Shown one piece after another: positions 21,515 to 33,451 of a stretch of 64,000 nt of DNA. The notes beneath the pieces were generated by a model. The model had not been told where the DNA came from. It saw nothing but the letters and a program-made list of their open reading frames with translations, and ran no database searches. Source of the stretch: Aotearoamyces nothofagi (Eukaryota; Ascomycota; Leotiomycetes; Leotiales; Tympanidaceae). Each line of letters opens with the position of its first letter. Positions within the stretch are counted from its first letter, which is position 1. The position numbers and the translations under genes are program-made. Where the stretch lies: contig JADDTR010000036.1 in assembly GCA_015345905.1 (NCBI GenBank), forward strand, positions 1,219-65,218. The letters are read 5' to 3'.

Positions 21515-23390
21515 TTATGCCCACAAGATATTCAGTCGTCTCCATCCAGTTGGTTTCGGTATAGGAGTCTCAGGATCCAGTATCATCTCCTCTAATGCAG
21601 CTCGAATGGGTATTTCGTTCAATGGTACAAGTTTCGTTCCCCGGATAAACTTCCACCCTAAATATGCACATGCAACAAGTCCAATATCCCTAACGAACAT
21701 TAGATTGTAGTTATAGAATAATACATAGTGACTTACAAGTATGATGATACAAAGGTCGCTGCTGACCAGTTGCCCTTAGTGAAGACTGAGAAACCACCGG
21801 TTAGGAGGAAAATAATACACATAAACAATCCTGCCCATGAGGTGTAAACTAAGAATATATCAGCAGGTAATAAATGGCATATATACAAACGACTTACCAG
21901 TCCAGCTGTTACTCCAAGGCAGCTCTGAAATCGGGATACCTTGAACCTTCATTGCCTTACGCATCCTGATATGGTTGATGAGGATAACGCTCCAAGAGAT
22001 CAAAACACCGCAAGAACAAAGATCAAGAAACCAATAGAAAACGGTCAAGGCGTTATTGCTAAGACACATATATCCAAGACAGGTAACCAGCATTTGGAAG
22101 ATGACGCAAACGTATGGGATTCCCCAGGATGTCGTCCTCAAAAATATCTTCGGTGCTTGACCTTTGAGAGCGAGACCAAAAAGCGCTCTGGTACCAGCAA
22201 GTAGACTTTGATTCGATGCAGACCACGCCGAAGTGAGTACAACAGCATTGATTATAGATGGGACTGCGCTAATTCCTGCTCGGGTTGCAGCAATAACAAA
22301 AGGACTCTCGGTAGCAGTTCCGGAGTAGTCGCTAAGACTCTCATCATTGCTAGGGACCAGCATGCCAACAATGATAACGGCCAAAACATAAAAGATTGTC
22401 ACTCGTGCAAAAACACGTTTGCATGCCTTTGGAATGTTCTGTCGAGGATTCTGCATCTCCGCTGCTGCCATGGAAAGAGACTCGACGCCTGCAAAGGAGT
22501 AGACAGCGTTGTTCATGACAGCCCAGAAGCCCAAGAACTTGCCCCAACTTCCGGTGGCAATGTACTCGACGAAGGGCCCAGGGCTCTTCCAATAACGGAA
22601 ACCAATGCGATCTTGACCCGAAACGCCTCCCAAATCAATGACTAGGCCCATTATAATGATGCCAATGATGAGAAGGATCTTCAAGGATGCAAAGAAGAAC
22701 TCGATTTCACCATAGACGCCGATAAATGCAATAGCAACAAAGAGGGTGACGATGATAAAGAGAGTCACCCAGAGACCAGCACTGATATCAGTCCAGTACT
22801 GAATAAGGACGACAGCAGCGGTGGCTTCACTTGGAACACTGAGAAATGCTCCATAGACGACGTTCCAACCAACTGCAAATCCGAGAGCAGGGTCCAAGAG
22901 GAGTTCCGCATGACGTACAAATGATCCGGTCACTGGGAAAAGTGCCGAAACTTCACCCAGTGCAAACTGTACAGTGCAGACTACCAGACCGACAAGGGAG
23001 TAGCCAAGAAGGATACCAAGAGGTCCACCAGTCTGAAGAGCTTGACCCAAACTCAAGAAAAGTCCGGTTCCCTAAAGAACACAACGGTAAGCACAACTCG
23101 CACATTAAGATAATGATTCCCACTTGATATCATGCGACGGGAGAGTGTATAGGTACGTATGTTTACAGCACTTAGGACATGAAATAACGTACAATAGCAC
23201 CAGCAATAGCAATCATCTGGACATGTCTCTGCTTTAGCGATCTAGATAGATTGTTGTTTTCGATATCTTCGACGATCTTAACTGGCTCCTTCAAGTCGAA
23301 ATATTCTCGGTGACTGGCTGGCCTCTCAATCACATCGATGCCCGCCTCGACGTCTCCGGCCACTGGGGCTGTCGCAGTTTTAGAACCCAT
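21515..23390 (-). CDS. amino-acid permease (APC superfamily, YAT type)
   Basis: Four exons are inferred: 23193-23390, 21898-23071, 21737-21848 and 21515-21689, giving 552 residues. The N-terminal cytoplasmic tail ends in SLKQRHVQMIAIAGAIGTGL, the hallmark entry to the first membrane helix of fungal amino-acid permeases. About 12 hydrophobic segments follow, with GPLGILLGYSLVGLVVCTVQ and FALGEVSALFPVTGSFVRHA in the early part and SAWSASNQSLLAGTRALFGL later. The C-terminus has SVFTKGNWSAATFVSSYLDI and a short tail ending NILWA. The product should import amino acids across the plasma membrane by proton symport; the exact substrate cannot be read from sequence. Introns are 121, 49 and 47 bp, all GT-AG. 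Its 3' end lies next to the accessory block, but the gene itself shows no decay. Confidence 0.93.
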
Positions 23391-24327
23391 GGCGCGGGGG
23401 TAGCAGCTACTGGCAACGCGACCGAATAGAATAAAAAGATGCAGTTACACGTGCTGTAATTAATGGAAATAAAGATACACAGGTCGAGGAATGATCTCAA
23501 TTCATGATGGCACTGGTCTCTCTGAACTGGAGTGAAAACAAAATCATACATATATACTTCTACCATATCAAAACGGCTGGGAGATAAGGCGCAATCGACG
23601 CCATCGTGATGCGATATCCTGTGCGCTTAATAGCGCCCAAAATGGTAGGTCGTTGCAATGGCATGGTGAAGATGGTGGGGAGAGGGTTAACAGACGCGTC
23701 TTACGCATCCGCGGCTTAAATGTGAAGCTATCTCGGTTTAGCGCCGGTAACAGACGGCACTGACATTGCCCGTTGACTAAGTAAGCACCGCAGAGTACTT
23801 TATCGTGCTGACTCGCCGGCGCTTGATCTCTTGGCCGGCTTAACATCTTACTCTGTATGGATAGCCGTCCTTATTCGCGCTCAATGTACTCAATATAGAT
23901 ATCGGAAGCTTCCAGATGCGGGCACAATGCCACCCATAGTCGATCGGTCGTGCCGAGGTGAAGATTACGAAAACTTGTGCCGAAATGTCTGCATCCAAAC
24001 TAGTTGGCATCTTAGCTGCGACCTTTAGCTATACAGAAATAAAGCATCGTCCGGTATCGCCTAGAGGTTGTGTAATGCCAAATGAAGTCGAGATACTTCG
24101 CATTGATATAGAATATGTGCTGGAGTAGGAGCCGATATAGATTATACCTCACATCTACCACCACTCAGAGCCTCAATCAGTACTCTAGTAATGGCACGAT
24201 ATCTATTATTGCCGCCATAAGTAGTTCTAGAGTTTTGAAAATCTAATCTTGCAGGCTAATTGGGGTATCATACTCCGACATCAAATCCTCAACACCGCTG
24301 TAAAAATGCTTGGCTTCAAAATACGTC
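23391..24327. other. intergenic region, permease promoter side
   Basis: 937 bp between the permease start and the kinesin stop. It should contain the permease promoter and the kinesin 3' end. No gene is recognised. Confidence 0.6.
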
Positions 24328-27300
24328 TTACTCTTCCGCATCATCTACACTTCCATTATTACTCCCGAAATATGCTTGATCAATCCTGAAAATCCAGTCG
24401 TCCTTATCATCCTCATTCTTCGCAGCAAAGAGCCAAGTGTTGTCGGTACCATAGATCGCGAACACCGTCCTTTCCCTACCCCTCTGATCTTTTTGTAAAA
24501 GCATCGCAATCTGAGGTTGATGATCTACGCGGCTGTTTCGTAAGCTCGCAATGCTAACCTCCTCTCCATCCGGCACAGAATGGATGTGCAGATATGGTCG
24601 CCTCAGCTCGACAAACCTCTTGATCCATCGAGTACTATCGAGTGACGGAACGAGCAAATATCCACCCTTAAGGATAGTAGGTGACTTCAGAACTTGTGAG
24701 ACTACCGCTGTTAGGCGTGCTGACGATGGTGCAACAACCCCATTTGATGGCGGTTCGGTATTGGCGTTGCGTAGAAGAATCTCGATAGGATCACGTGTGA
24801 TTGTCCAGAGCTTCAAGAATTTGCGAGCCAGATCGTCATTGCTGATACCAAGTCCAGCACCTATAGTTAGCGCCTCCGAGCTTAAAAACGCCCTTGCTCT
24901 TTCAACTTCCGCCAATCTTCTTCGTCGCTTTCTAGCCTCGATAAAGTCGTGGACGAGAGACACACCTCTTGGTGTCCAATTTGCTAGGCCTTCTTCCCCC
25001 TTGACATAATCATGCTGGGTATTCATACGCCAGAGATCACACACTCGCTTTACTGGCATAGGCCTTATGGATAGTAGAAAGATTCCTGTCGTCGAATGCA
25101 CGACGCGAACACTCTGCCATAAAGCTGCAAACATAGATGTCTGCCGGATGTGTGACCGGGATAATATCTGTGAGCAGACATCGAGTGAAAATGGCATGGG
25201 CTCATCTAGTTTCTCCGATGTGACATCCCAAAGAATTCGCATCTGTATTTTATACTTGTCGGCAGTGGTGCGGTCCAGAAGCAATGAATTGTGAAGACTT
25301 GAATCCCATTGGCCGACAATATTGACAGTTGTCGTACCGTTCGCATTCGTTTTTATGACGGGGTCCGAGATGAGCTTTAAAGCTATTTGTGTCGTAGAAC
25401 CTACGTCTAGAGTCTTCCCTAAATGGTCCACGAGTTGTATCTGGCCTACGCGCAACGTGGATACATTCTTCCACTGCAACGCATTACCGGAACTATGTGT
25501 GAGATTTACAACGATGCGACGTTGTAGCCCCTGGTGTAGCTGATAGGAGCCGCGGTCCATATCACTTGTCTGTAGTACCTCCACTGGAAGATACTCGCCA
25601 TTCTCATTTAGCTCAAGTACTTGAATCCTCGCGAAAATATCGTGCTTCTCCTCAGTATAGAACTGCGATTCGGCAATGCGAGCATTCCGTGGCGGTTGTG
25701 TCGGAACATTGTCTCGCATATCATCCCAGCTCAGCAACTTGTCGAGATGCATTGACGAGACTTTGGCAAATATCGATACCCGCAGAGAAACTGTCGTAGG
25801 ACTGAAGAGTGGGACGCTCATACTGTGCACGCTCTCGAATCGAATAGAGCCCTCATCAAAGTCCTTGATCATCTGTGTAGTAGTTGCACCACCTTCCTCA
25901 GATATCCCTGGGATGAACAGTTGAGCATGTACTTCAGTGCCTTCACGCTCAGCAAATCCAAGTAATTCATGCATAACAACATTAAACTTAAGCGTACTAG
26001 ACGGTGCCCTTGCAGAGGAAGGTTCCAGGGAAAGCTTAATTATCCCTATTGCGTCAGAGGTATACGGCGACAGAACATCTAGGTTGAAATCTTGTACCCT
26101 GCTTTCGAATACGGCTGCTAGGGGTACATCAACATCACCAACAAGGGTATACTGGGGCATGCAGGTCTCTGTAAAAGGGTTGTCCACGCGAAAGTGCTTC
26201 AAGTACTCCGGGCGGTCCATGTACTGGTGCATTTGCCGCATTAGCCGTACTCGATCTTGCAGCTTCTCTAGACTCCAGTGGTGAATAACGCAAGCCTTAT
26301 AGTCAATGACACGAACTGCAACACACGGTCTTGCTGCATCCTCAAGGGCAAAATCATCTCCTTCTCCTGGAATCCCATTTAAAACCATGTCATAAGACGA
26401 GCACAGAGCATGCCCAGTATCCAGAATCACAAATTGAAAGACCACACTCTCTCCCATCTCCTGGCTCATGATCTGTGCCTCCTTCAGGCTGGATGCAGAG
26501 TGGAGGATTAACTCTGCCATCCTTACATATTTTCGCTCTCGCCATTGGTTGGCAGTCTTCCGAGCCACTATCAACTCGCTTTCGCTTAGTGGTCTCAGCT
26601 CTGCGTTGCTTGATTTCGCAGGTGTCAATTGTTCGATTCTGGCCTCAAATTCCTTCTTCTGAGCATCTAGTTGTTTCATCATCTCGCCCTTAGCCTCTCG
26701 GAGACTCTCCTCCATTCTTGTCTTTTCCTTCCTGATTTCTTCAACCTCAACGTTTGTTTCTTCAGCACTCTTGAGCTGTTCTTGGTACTCTTCTTTCTGT
26801 TTGTCGAGCTGAAGCTGCATCTCCTCTCTGACATCTCTCAACTTGTCCTCTACTTCTCCTTGTCTTGGGGTCGAAGGCATAGTGAGGGCAGTATCCAATG
26901 AGAAATTGTCAATGGTCCCGCTTGACATGTATTTCTCTCTGATCGGGTATGAAGTTGTGGACTCCATATCATCCTCCATTTCTCGTCCCTGTCGCTCAGC
27001 ACGTGCCTTCTGAACGTCCTCAAAAAGTATGTTGAGTTCTTCGTCTGTTAAGCCGGCAATCTTCTGATCAGGACCAAGTATGGCACCAGCAGCTTCTCGT
27101 CGTGCAAAGGACCAGTCCAAATCGCGGCCACGTTGGTTTGCCGGAGAATCAGGTCTGCTAGCATCCCAGTCAACTTCAGAGTCAGCTTTGCTCCAGGTTC
27201 TCTGATGATCAGGTCTGGGGTTCGATGAGGGCGATGGTAACAGTTTATCCAGTCCCTGGAGAGTACTAGCTGTCACTGAGTGCCGCAATAGACTCTGCTC

Positions 27301-29216
27301 TGCCCTCTCGGCTCTTGCTTCCATGGGATGGTTGAAGCGGAAAATGTGGAAATCTCCCAATATGATCCTATATCCGCTTCTTAAGCGCTTGGGTTCGGTG
27401 ATTCTATTCCCATTCACCATTACTGCGGCACCTTCCTTCGGCACAACTGTAACTACTCCATCCACGTTTTCAAACGTGCAGTGCTCATGCAGTATCCGAC
27501 TCCCGTTAAGTCGGATCTCAGACATGGTCGAATTTGTTTCAACATTACCAACTGTCGTCGTACCAGGCTTAAGATTGTAGACAAGACACTCTGCGAGGAG
27601 CGGATCATCAGAGAGGTTAACGAGATGGGGCATCTTCTTTGGTGTATGCAAGCCAACAAACCCCTTCTCAATGCTGATCCCAAGCTCTTCTAGCGCGGCC
27701 TCTCGCTCCTTGTGGATTTCTTCTGTCTTTTGCAGCTTCTCCTCCCATGTCTGGTTCAGGTCGGAATATAGCTTCTCGCTTTGGTTCAGCTGTTCGGCAA
27801 TTTCCGCCTTTGAGACCTTTTTGATGGTGCCATCTGGCTGTGTAATGCTGACAATTTGTTGCTCTAGTGGTGTACCCTCCGCATATTGCTCTTCGCTGGG
27901 TACACCAGGGCCTCCGCCACGGAGCTTGCCTCGCAGAGTTGCCAGTTCTTCCTTCAACTCTCGGATCATCCTTGCATTTGCATCCTCATTCACCACGGCA
28001 TGGTTCTTGATCCTCTTTGCACTATCAGCATATCGGAGTGTACTAAGGGTTTCATCAAAATTGATGTCCGCTGGACTGATTGCAGCAATCATAGCCGTCA
28101 TACTGTTGCCTCCTAATGAATCCTTTAACAACCATGTCAAGACACTGTCTCGATACGGAACCTGAGCTGCAGCACTGCCTTTCTTTTTCTTGGCCTTAGA
28201 ATCAGATAGATCAGCCAAAGCCGCAATAACTCTGCCAAGTGTAGAAAGAGATCGATTGATTTCGGCACCTTCTTTGAGCCGCGCGCCAGTTGCTCCGGTA
28301 GAAGTTGCACGCTCAGATCCAGCAAGATCGACCAAACTGATCTTTGCGACCTTCTCCATGGACATCTTGGTTTCTACGTCGAGACGCTTTTGAGTGAGAG
28401 TAAGCGTAAATACTGCATGACTTCTACTACTAGTCTCATTCATGTTCGTCGCAGCTACCGTTCGAGCTTTGTTTCCCTCGTCCATTAAATGTTCTATCTC
28501 GTGGAAACTGCTAACGGCAAGCTTGGCCAGATCCTCGACATACGGCCCTGTCGATGGATGCTCACGAACCTTCAGGTTTCCTTTTGTTGCGGGATTTAGC
28601 AAGTCTCGAACTCGCTCGTTATAAATTTCGAGATAGGAGACTTCAACAGTGCATTGCAAATTCTTGTCTTGTTGCAGATCCCCTATTCGTTCAAACATAT
28701 CTTGACAGATTTTTGGAATGACTCCTGCATCAGCTCCATATCCCATCATCGAATATGATTTTCCAGATCCAGTTTGTCCATAAGCAAAGATGCAATTATT
28801 ATATCCTTGAAAAGCATTATCAAGGAGAGGTTTTCCAAGATCTTCGTGCAGGCTGTCTTGTCCTGCATAGTGTGGATCTGAACGATCAAATGACCAATAT
28901 GACTTGTCGAACGCAAAGACCTTTTGTCCAGTGTCCTTGTTTCCCTTTCCAGAGCCTCGCGATCGGTCCTCGGCTTCGGACGGTGGAATAATAATGGTTT
29001 GGGCACCTTTCATTTGCACTATGCATTTTGCATGGCGATCGAGTTCTGTATTTTAGAGATTTAGCATGTGCCTACATAAGTCTTTAGATAGAGGCCACTT
29101 AAGAGCCTCTAAATGCCACCCTTTCCGCCAGAGGTGTCAAGCTTACCTCGTCCATTGAAGGGCCTGACTCTCACAACCACCTTAATATTCCCTCCGCCTC
29201 CACCGGCGGGTGCCAT
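24328..29216 (-). CDS. uncA: kinesin-3 motor (Unc-104/KIF1A type, UncA-like)
   Basis: Two exons are inferred: 29147-29216 (MAPAGGGGGNIKVVVRVRPF) and 24328-29045, giving 1595 residues; the 101-bp intron splits the Glu of NGRE. The motor domain is N-terminal, with P-loop GQTGSGKS near residue 113, switch I NETSSRSH and switch II DLAGSE. A short neck follows, then an FHA domain (TTVGNVETNSTMSEIRLNGS region, about residues 500-600), coiled-coil segments and the long central region of kinesin-3. The C-terminus carries a PH domain (ILKGGYLLVPSLDSTRWIKR to DDKDDWIFRIDQAYF), which binds phosphoinositides on cargo vesicles. In filamentous fungi this motor moves early endosomes along microtubules. The gene is divergent from the DUF2462 gene, with 556 bp between starts. 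All motor residues checked are present. Confidence 0.95.
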
Positions 29217-29772
29217 GTCGGCGATCAGTCAAGGCCTTCGCCACCTAATGATATGTCCTCCCAGGACGATTAGAAATGAGGGTTGGCAAACTCAATAATG
29301 TATATAAAAAGCTCAATGTCTTCTAAAGCGAGTCGTAACTCCCTTGGTGGAGCTACATATACAATCCATAAGCTAACCAGAAACGTGTCTGTTTGATTCC
29401 TAGCCCGTAAGGGTCCGTCGCTACCGCTAAGTTATATGCGCCCACTAGTTATAGCTCCACTGGTGTCAGATACGAGGGGTTCGGGCCAGTATTCAATCAA
29501 CTTGGCGACTGAATATCTGCCTGCAGTTTCGGTGCTGATGAAAGCCTTGATGGTGTTTCCAGTCCGTCGTTGCGATGTTGACATTCGCGAGTCGCGTAGA
29601 GCTCGGTACAATTTGAATGTTAATCTCGATAGCGACCCTTGCCTTTATGCGGCCGGGCCGCGATAAGAAATACTGCTAATGCAAAAGGCTGGCGGCAGAG
29701 AATCTTCAATTTTATTGCCCCAACAATAGCAAATCTTACTCGAATCCACCAGAACTACGTACTCGGTCAACG
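29217..29772. other. divergent promoter region, kinesin-3 / DUF2462 gene
   Basis: Intergenic DNA between two head-to-head genes, expected to hold both promoters. No further gene is seen. Confidence 0.6.
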
Positions 29773-30100
29773 ATGGCACAAGGCGTAGTCAAGTCGAAGA
29801 AGTTGTCCCTGGCGGCAGGTGGCCGAAGGCCAAACGTCCTTGGTCCAAAGAAAGGCGCTCGCACGATCGCACCTAAAAGGGCCATTCTAGTCAAGAATGC
29901 AAAGATGACAAAGGTATGAGCGACGTCCAATATTAAAGCACACTGGCTAACTTGCGCAGAAACACTCAGCTGGTCTCACGGCGATGACTGAGAGAACATT
30001 GGGTGCGAAAGCTGGCCATCTAGAATTGTTGAAGGGTGGCAAGAAGAACAAAGATAAAAAGACTGAGCCGATTAAAGGAGGATCGAAGAAGTTTGGCTAA
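29773..30100 (+). CDS. UPF0390/DUF2462 small basic protein
   Basis: Two exons, 29773-29913 and 29960-30100, each 141 nt, are joined by a 46-bp GT-AG intron and give 93 residues. The protein starts [20 protein letters not shown] and has [19 protein letters not shown], the signature of the DUF2462 family, then a Lys-rich C-terminus ending KKFG. Members are tiny, highly basic and probably nuclear or nucleolar; no biochemical role is firmly known. The length fits the family. It is divergent from the kinesin gene. Confidence 0.9.
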
Positions 30101-31021
30101 GGACTTGTAACACTTGGACGATAAAGCAGTCACCGAAACTTCTTTTTCGTATCTAATAATGAGGGATAGGTGGATGATGACGGGTACAAGAATGATAAAT
30201 ATGGGGGTCTATTTGGAAAGCGGGAGTTGTTCAGGCTTTATATGCGCACAGTGAGAGTAACATCTCAGTTTCGAGAACACCACTTGAATATGCATAGGCT
30301 TATAGGCGTCGAAGGATGGATTCATGGGCAAGGAGTTGATTATGTCAAGTCAACGTGGTAAAATGTTCGTCGCCACAGTACTCCGTCTCTTTGGTGCTCT
30401 CCATATACCCACCACAGCTGAAGAAATCTTGAATTTACGTAGATGTCTAGAATTTATGTTATGACTAAATAAGACTTAAGCTAATATTATTGTCGGTCGT
30501 GTTATACCTGTAGTACTTGCCCTTATACTTGCCTTGGTATTTGCGGTGACATTGGGTTATCATAATCTCTAAACATCATTCACACACGAGTACAGGTAAA
30601 ATGCATGTTTTATTCATATCCTTTGGCATACTTCCGGAGCAATAGACCTTGAACGCTTTTGGCATATTATTTGTAATAATTTCCATATGTTGTTATTCGC
30701 TCCATTTAGCATCCCAAAAGTGGTACAATTTCTGAGGTCACGATGCAACAACCAATGAGCGCGTCCGATTTTACGGGAATAGGCTTTCGCTGATTTTCAT
30801 AGATGGCGCTACAATATCCAGGCGCCGGCACGGCACAACAGACCCGAGTAATCTCCTAACTTCTCAACTTCGTAATCTGTAAATACGCAATCAATGATTC
30901 TCGCGGGTGAAGACCTCTAGCATATCGTTTTCCTTTTTTTCTTTCTTTCTGATACTCACTCTTTAGCCGAGTCGCAATCTCTTAAAAAAGTGTCCTTTTC
31001 ACATCCAGCCGTTCCGGCATC
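30101..31021. other. intergenic region upstream of ERG4
   Basis: 921 bp with no supported gene. Contains the 3' end of the DUF2462 gene and the ERG4 promoter; pyrimidine-rich tracts (TTTTCCTTTTTTTCTTTCTT near 30930) precede the ERG4 start. Confidence 0.6.
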
Positions 31022-32984
31022 ATGATGTCCGATCGATATTCATTCAGAGCAACGCCAAAGTATATAACTGCTGTCTTATCACTGCACCATTTCAGTCACT
31101 TACAAATTCTATAGGAAGACTACTCCTCCAGACTACCTCCAGACACCTCGTACTCGAAAACCACGTCGCAAATCACAATTCCCTGGAGACGACGGCGATT
31201 CCTCTGCCACAGACAGCGCCACTACAGGAAGTGCATCGGAGCGCGAAATATCACCGAATGGCAGCATAAATGGACATGTGAATGGCTATGGCTCGATAAA
31301 TGCGCCCAATGGCTCCGCAAAGATAAGCAATGGCTTCACAAAGGCAAGCAATGGCTCCGTGGAGACAAGTAATGGCTTCGTAAAGACTAGCAATGGCACC
31401 CCGGAGACAGTCCATAGGTTCACGAATTCAAGCAATGGCCTCACACAGACAAGCAACGGTACTGCCGACTCAACCCAATTGAATGGCAAGGAACCCGCCA
31501 TGACAAAGCGGAAGGTGATTGATGGCTGGGAGGTAGGAAGTGATCACAAGATTGACAAAAGCGGCACCCTTGAATTTGGGGGTTGTCTAGGAGTCTCTGT
31601 AATCATGGTCTGCTTCCCTTTGCTCATGTATTACATGTGGATTGGTGCAACATTCTACGAAGGAAAGTTCCCCACCCCTGAGCCGGGCCAGAGCTTTTCC
31701 GACTTTGTCAGGCACCTGGGAGACCTGATCTATAACGAAGCCTTCCCTTCCCTGAGGGCGTGGACAATCTACTGGACGTTCTTCATATTTGAAGGTGCGT
31801 GTTATTGCCTACTCCCAGGCGTTAATGCATATGGTAAGCCGCTTGGGCACGCAGGTGGTAAGCAGCTGAAGTATTACTGCTCCGCAGTCGCATCGTTCTA
31901 TACTACAATTGTCGTCGTGGGCATGCTACACCTTACTGGCATCTTCCCGCTTTATACAATTTTAGATGAGTTTGGTCCAATAATGTCTGTCGCCATCTTG
32001 TCGGGCTTTTTAGTCTCATTCATCGCATATTTCTCAGCAATTCTCCGCGGAGCCCAGCACCGAATGACCGGGCATCCCCTATATGACTTCTTCATGGGTG
32101 CCGAGTTGAACCCTAGAATGTTTGGCATTCTAGACTTTAAGATGTTTTTTGAAGTGCGTCTTCCATGGTTCATTCTTTTTGCACTGTCTTGTGCCACCGC
32201 AGCACGACAATACGAAAAATATGGCTATGTGTCGGGTGAGGTGGGATTCCTTGTCTTAGCGCACTTCTTGTATGCCAATGCATGTTCGAAGGGGGAAGAA
32301 TTGATCGTAACTACCTGGTAAGGCGGAAACCTTTTTCAATGATATTAGCACATCATGCTAACAATGTGGAAGGGATATGTATTACGAGAAGTGGGGATTT
32401 ATGCTCATCTTCTGGAACCTGGCAGGTGTGCCGTTGAGCTATTGCCACTGCACTCTTTACCTGGCAAATCATCCACCGTCGGATTACCATTGGAACCTAG
32501 ATACGCTAGTCTTGCTCTACATCTCCTACCTCTTCATGTACTGGGTCTGGGACACGACAAACAGCCAAAAGAATCGCTTCCGTGCTCAAGAGCGTGGAAA
32601 TATAGTGCTTCGCAAGACTTTTCCTCAGCTTCCTTGGCAGACTATCAAGAATCCGCGAATCATCAAAACTTCTACCGGAGATTCAATTCTAGCTGATGGT
32701 TGGTATGGATATGCACGAAAGATCCATTACACGTGCGATCTATACTTCGCTTTGACTTGGGGCTTGATCACTGGGTTCAAGAGCCCCTTCCCTTGGTTCT
32801 ACCCGGTCTTCTTTGCTTTTATGATCTCCCACAGAGCGTACAGAGATATTCAGAAATGCCGGAAAAAGTATGGAGCAAGTTGGGACGAGTACACGAGACT
32901 GGTTCCTTACCTATTTATTCCTGTGAGTGTTCTGGGTCCGCAATGTTTCCATGTTTTACTGACCGATAATAGTATGTCTTCTAG
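31022..32984 (+). CDS. ERG4: sterol C-24(28) reductase ERG4
   Basis: Four exons: 31022-31059, 31115-32317, 32373-32922 and a 12-nt last exon, 32973-32984, giving 600 residues. ERG4 catalyses the last step of ergosterol synthesis, NADPH-dependent reduction of the C-24(28) double bond, in the ER membrane. The polytopic core starts at [20 protein letters not shown] and includes [20 protein letters not shown] and [20 protein letters not shown], and ends with [18 protein letters not shown] followed by YVF, matching the conserved Erg4 end. The last three codons and the stop come from the tiny fourth exon. The N-terminal 150 residues are poorly conserved, with RKPRRKSQF and tandem SNG-containing repeats. 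The intron branch sequence TGCTAAC is visible near 32357. There are two in-frame ATGs at 31022 and 31025; either could start. Confidence 0.94.
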
Positions 32985-33451
32985 ACCTCTCCATATCACA
33001 GGGATATGTATTATTAGGGGCTACGAAATTATTCTACTTGAATCTCATGTAAAGTTGAGCGAAGGTTTCAAAAGGCTTACATTCAAAGCTATGCATAGAT
33101 TGTGGATATTTTCCAGCCCGCGTTCCATTCTCAACTCGATACATTATCAAATTCACCTAATATATAATCATTGAACACAATGCCTGACGGTCCAAGCCAT
33201 AAATTATCATCCATCTTGACTCAGTGTGAATCTAATAATGTCGCAACAGTCGAAGTTTGACCTTGTTTTCTCTCTTTCTAGGCATTTATTTACCCTTTAG
33301 TCACGTGATCCAAGCCATTTAACGCGGCTCGCTAGCGTACTCCAGGTCGCGCTTTCGCGGTTCACCTCAAGTGCTCACAAGTTTCTAGATTCACGTCACA
33401 TCTTCTTTTTCCAATCTCACATCTCTGCCATCTCAGTCATACACCACCATA
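32985..33451. other. intergenic region, ERG4 3' / SPT16 promoter
   Basis: 467 bp between two genes on the same strand. It holds an E-box (listed separately) and a CT-rich leader before the SPT16 ATG. Confidence 0.6.
33301..33308. promoter_or_regulatory. E-box palindrome TCACGTGA upstream of SPT16
   Basis: A perfect CACGTG core about 145 bp before the SPT16 ATG, the site type bound by bHLH factors such as Cbf1. Position suits a promoter element; no binding evidence is available. Confidence 0.4.

Noticed and set aside
24551-28991. Many plus-strand frames of 60-165 codons
   Set aside because: They are shadows of the long kinesin-3 exon on the minus strand.
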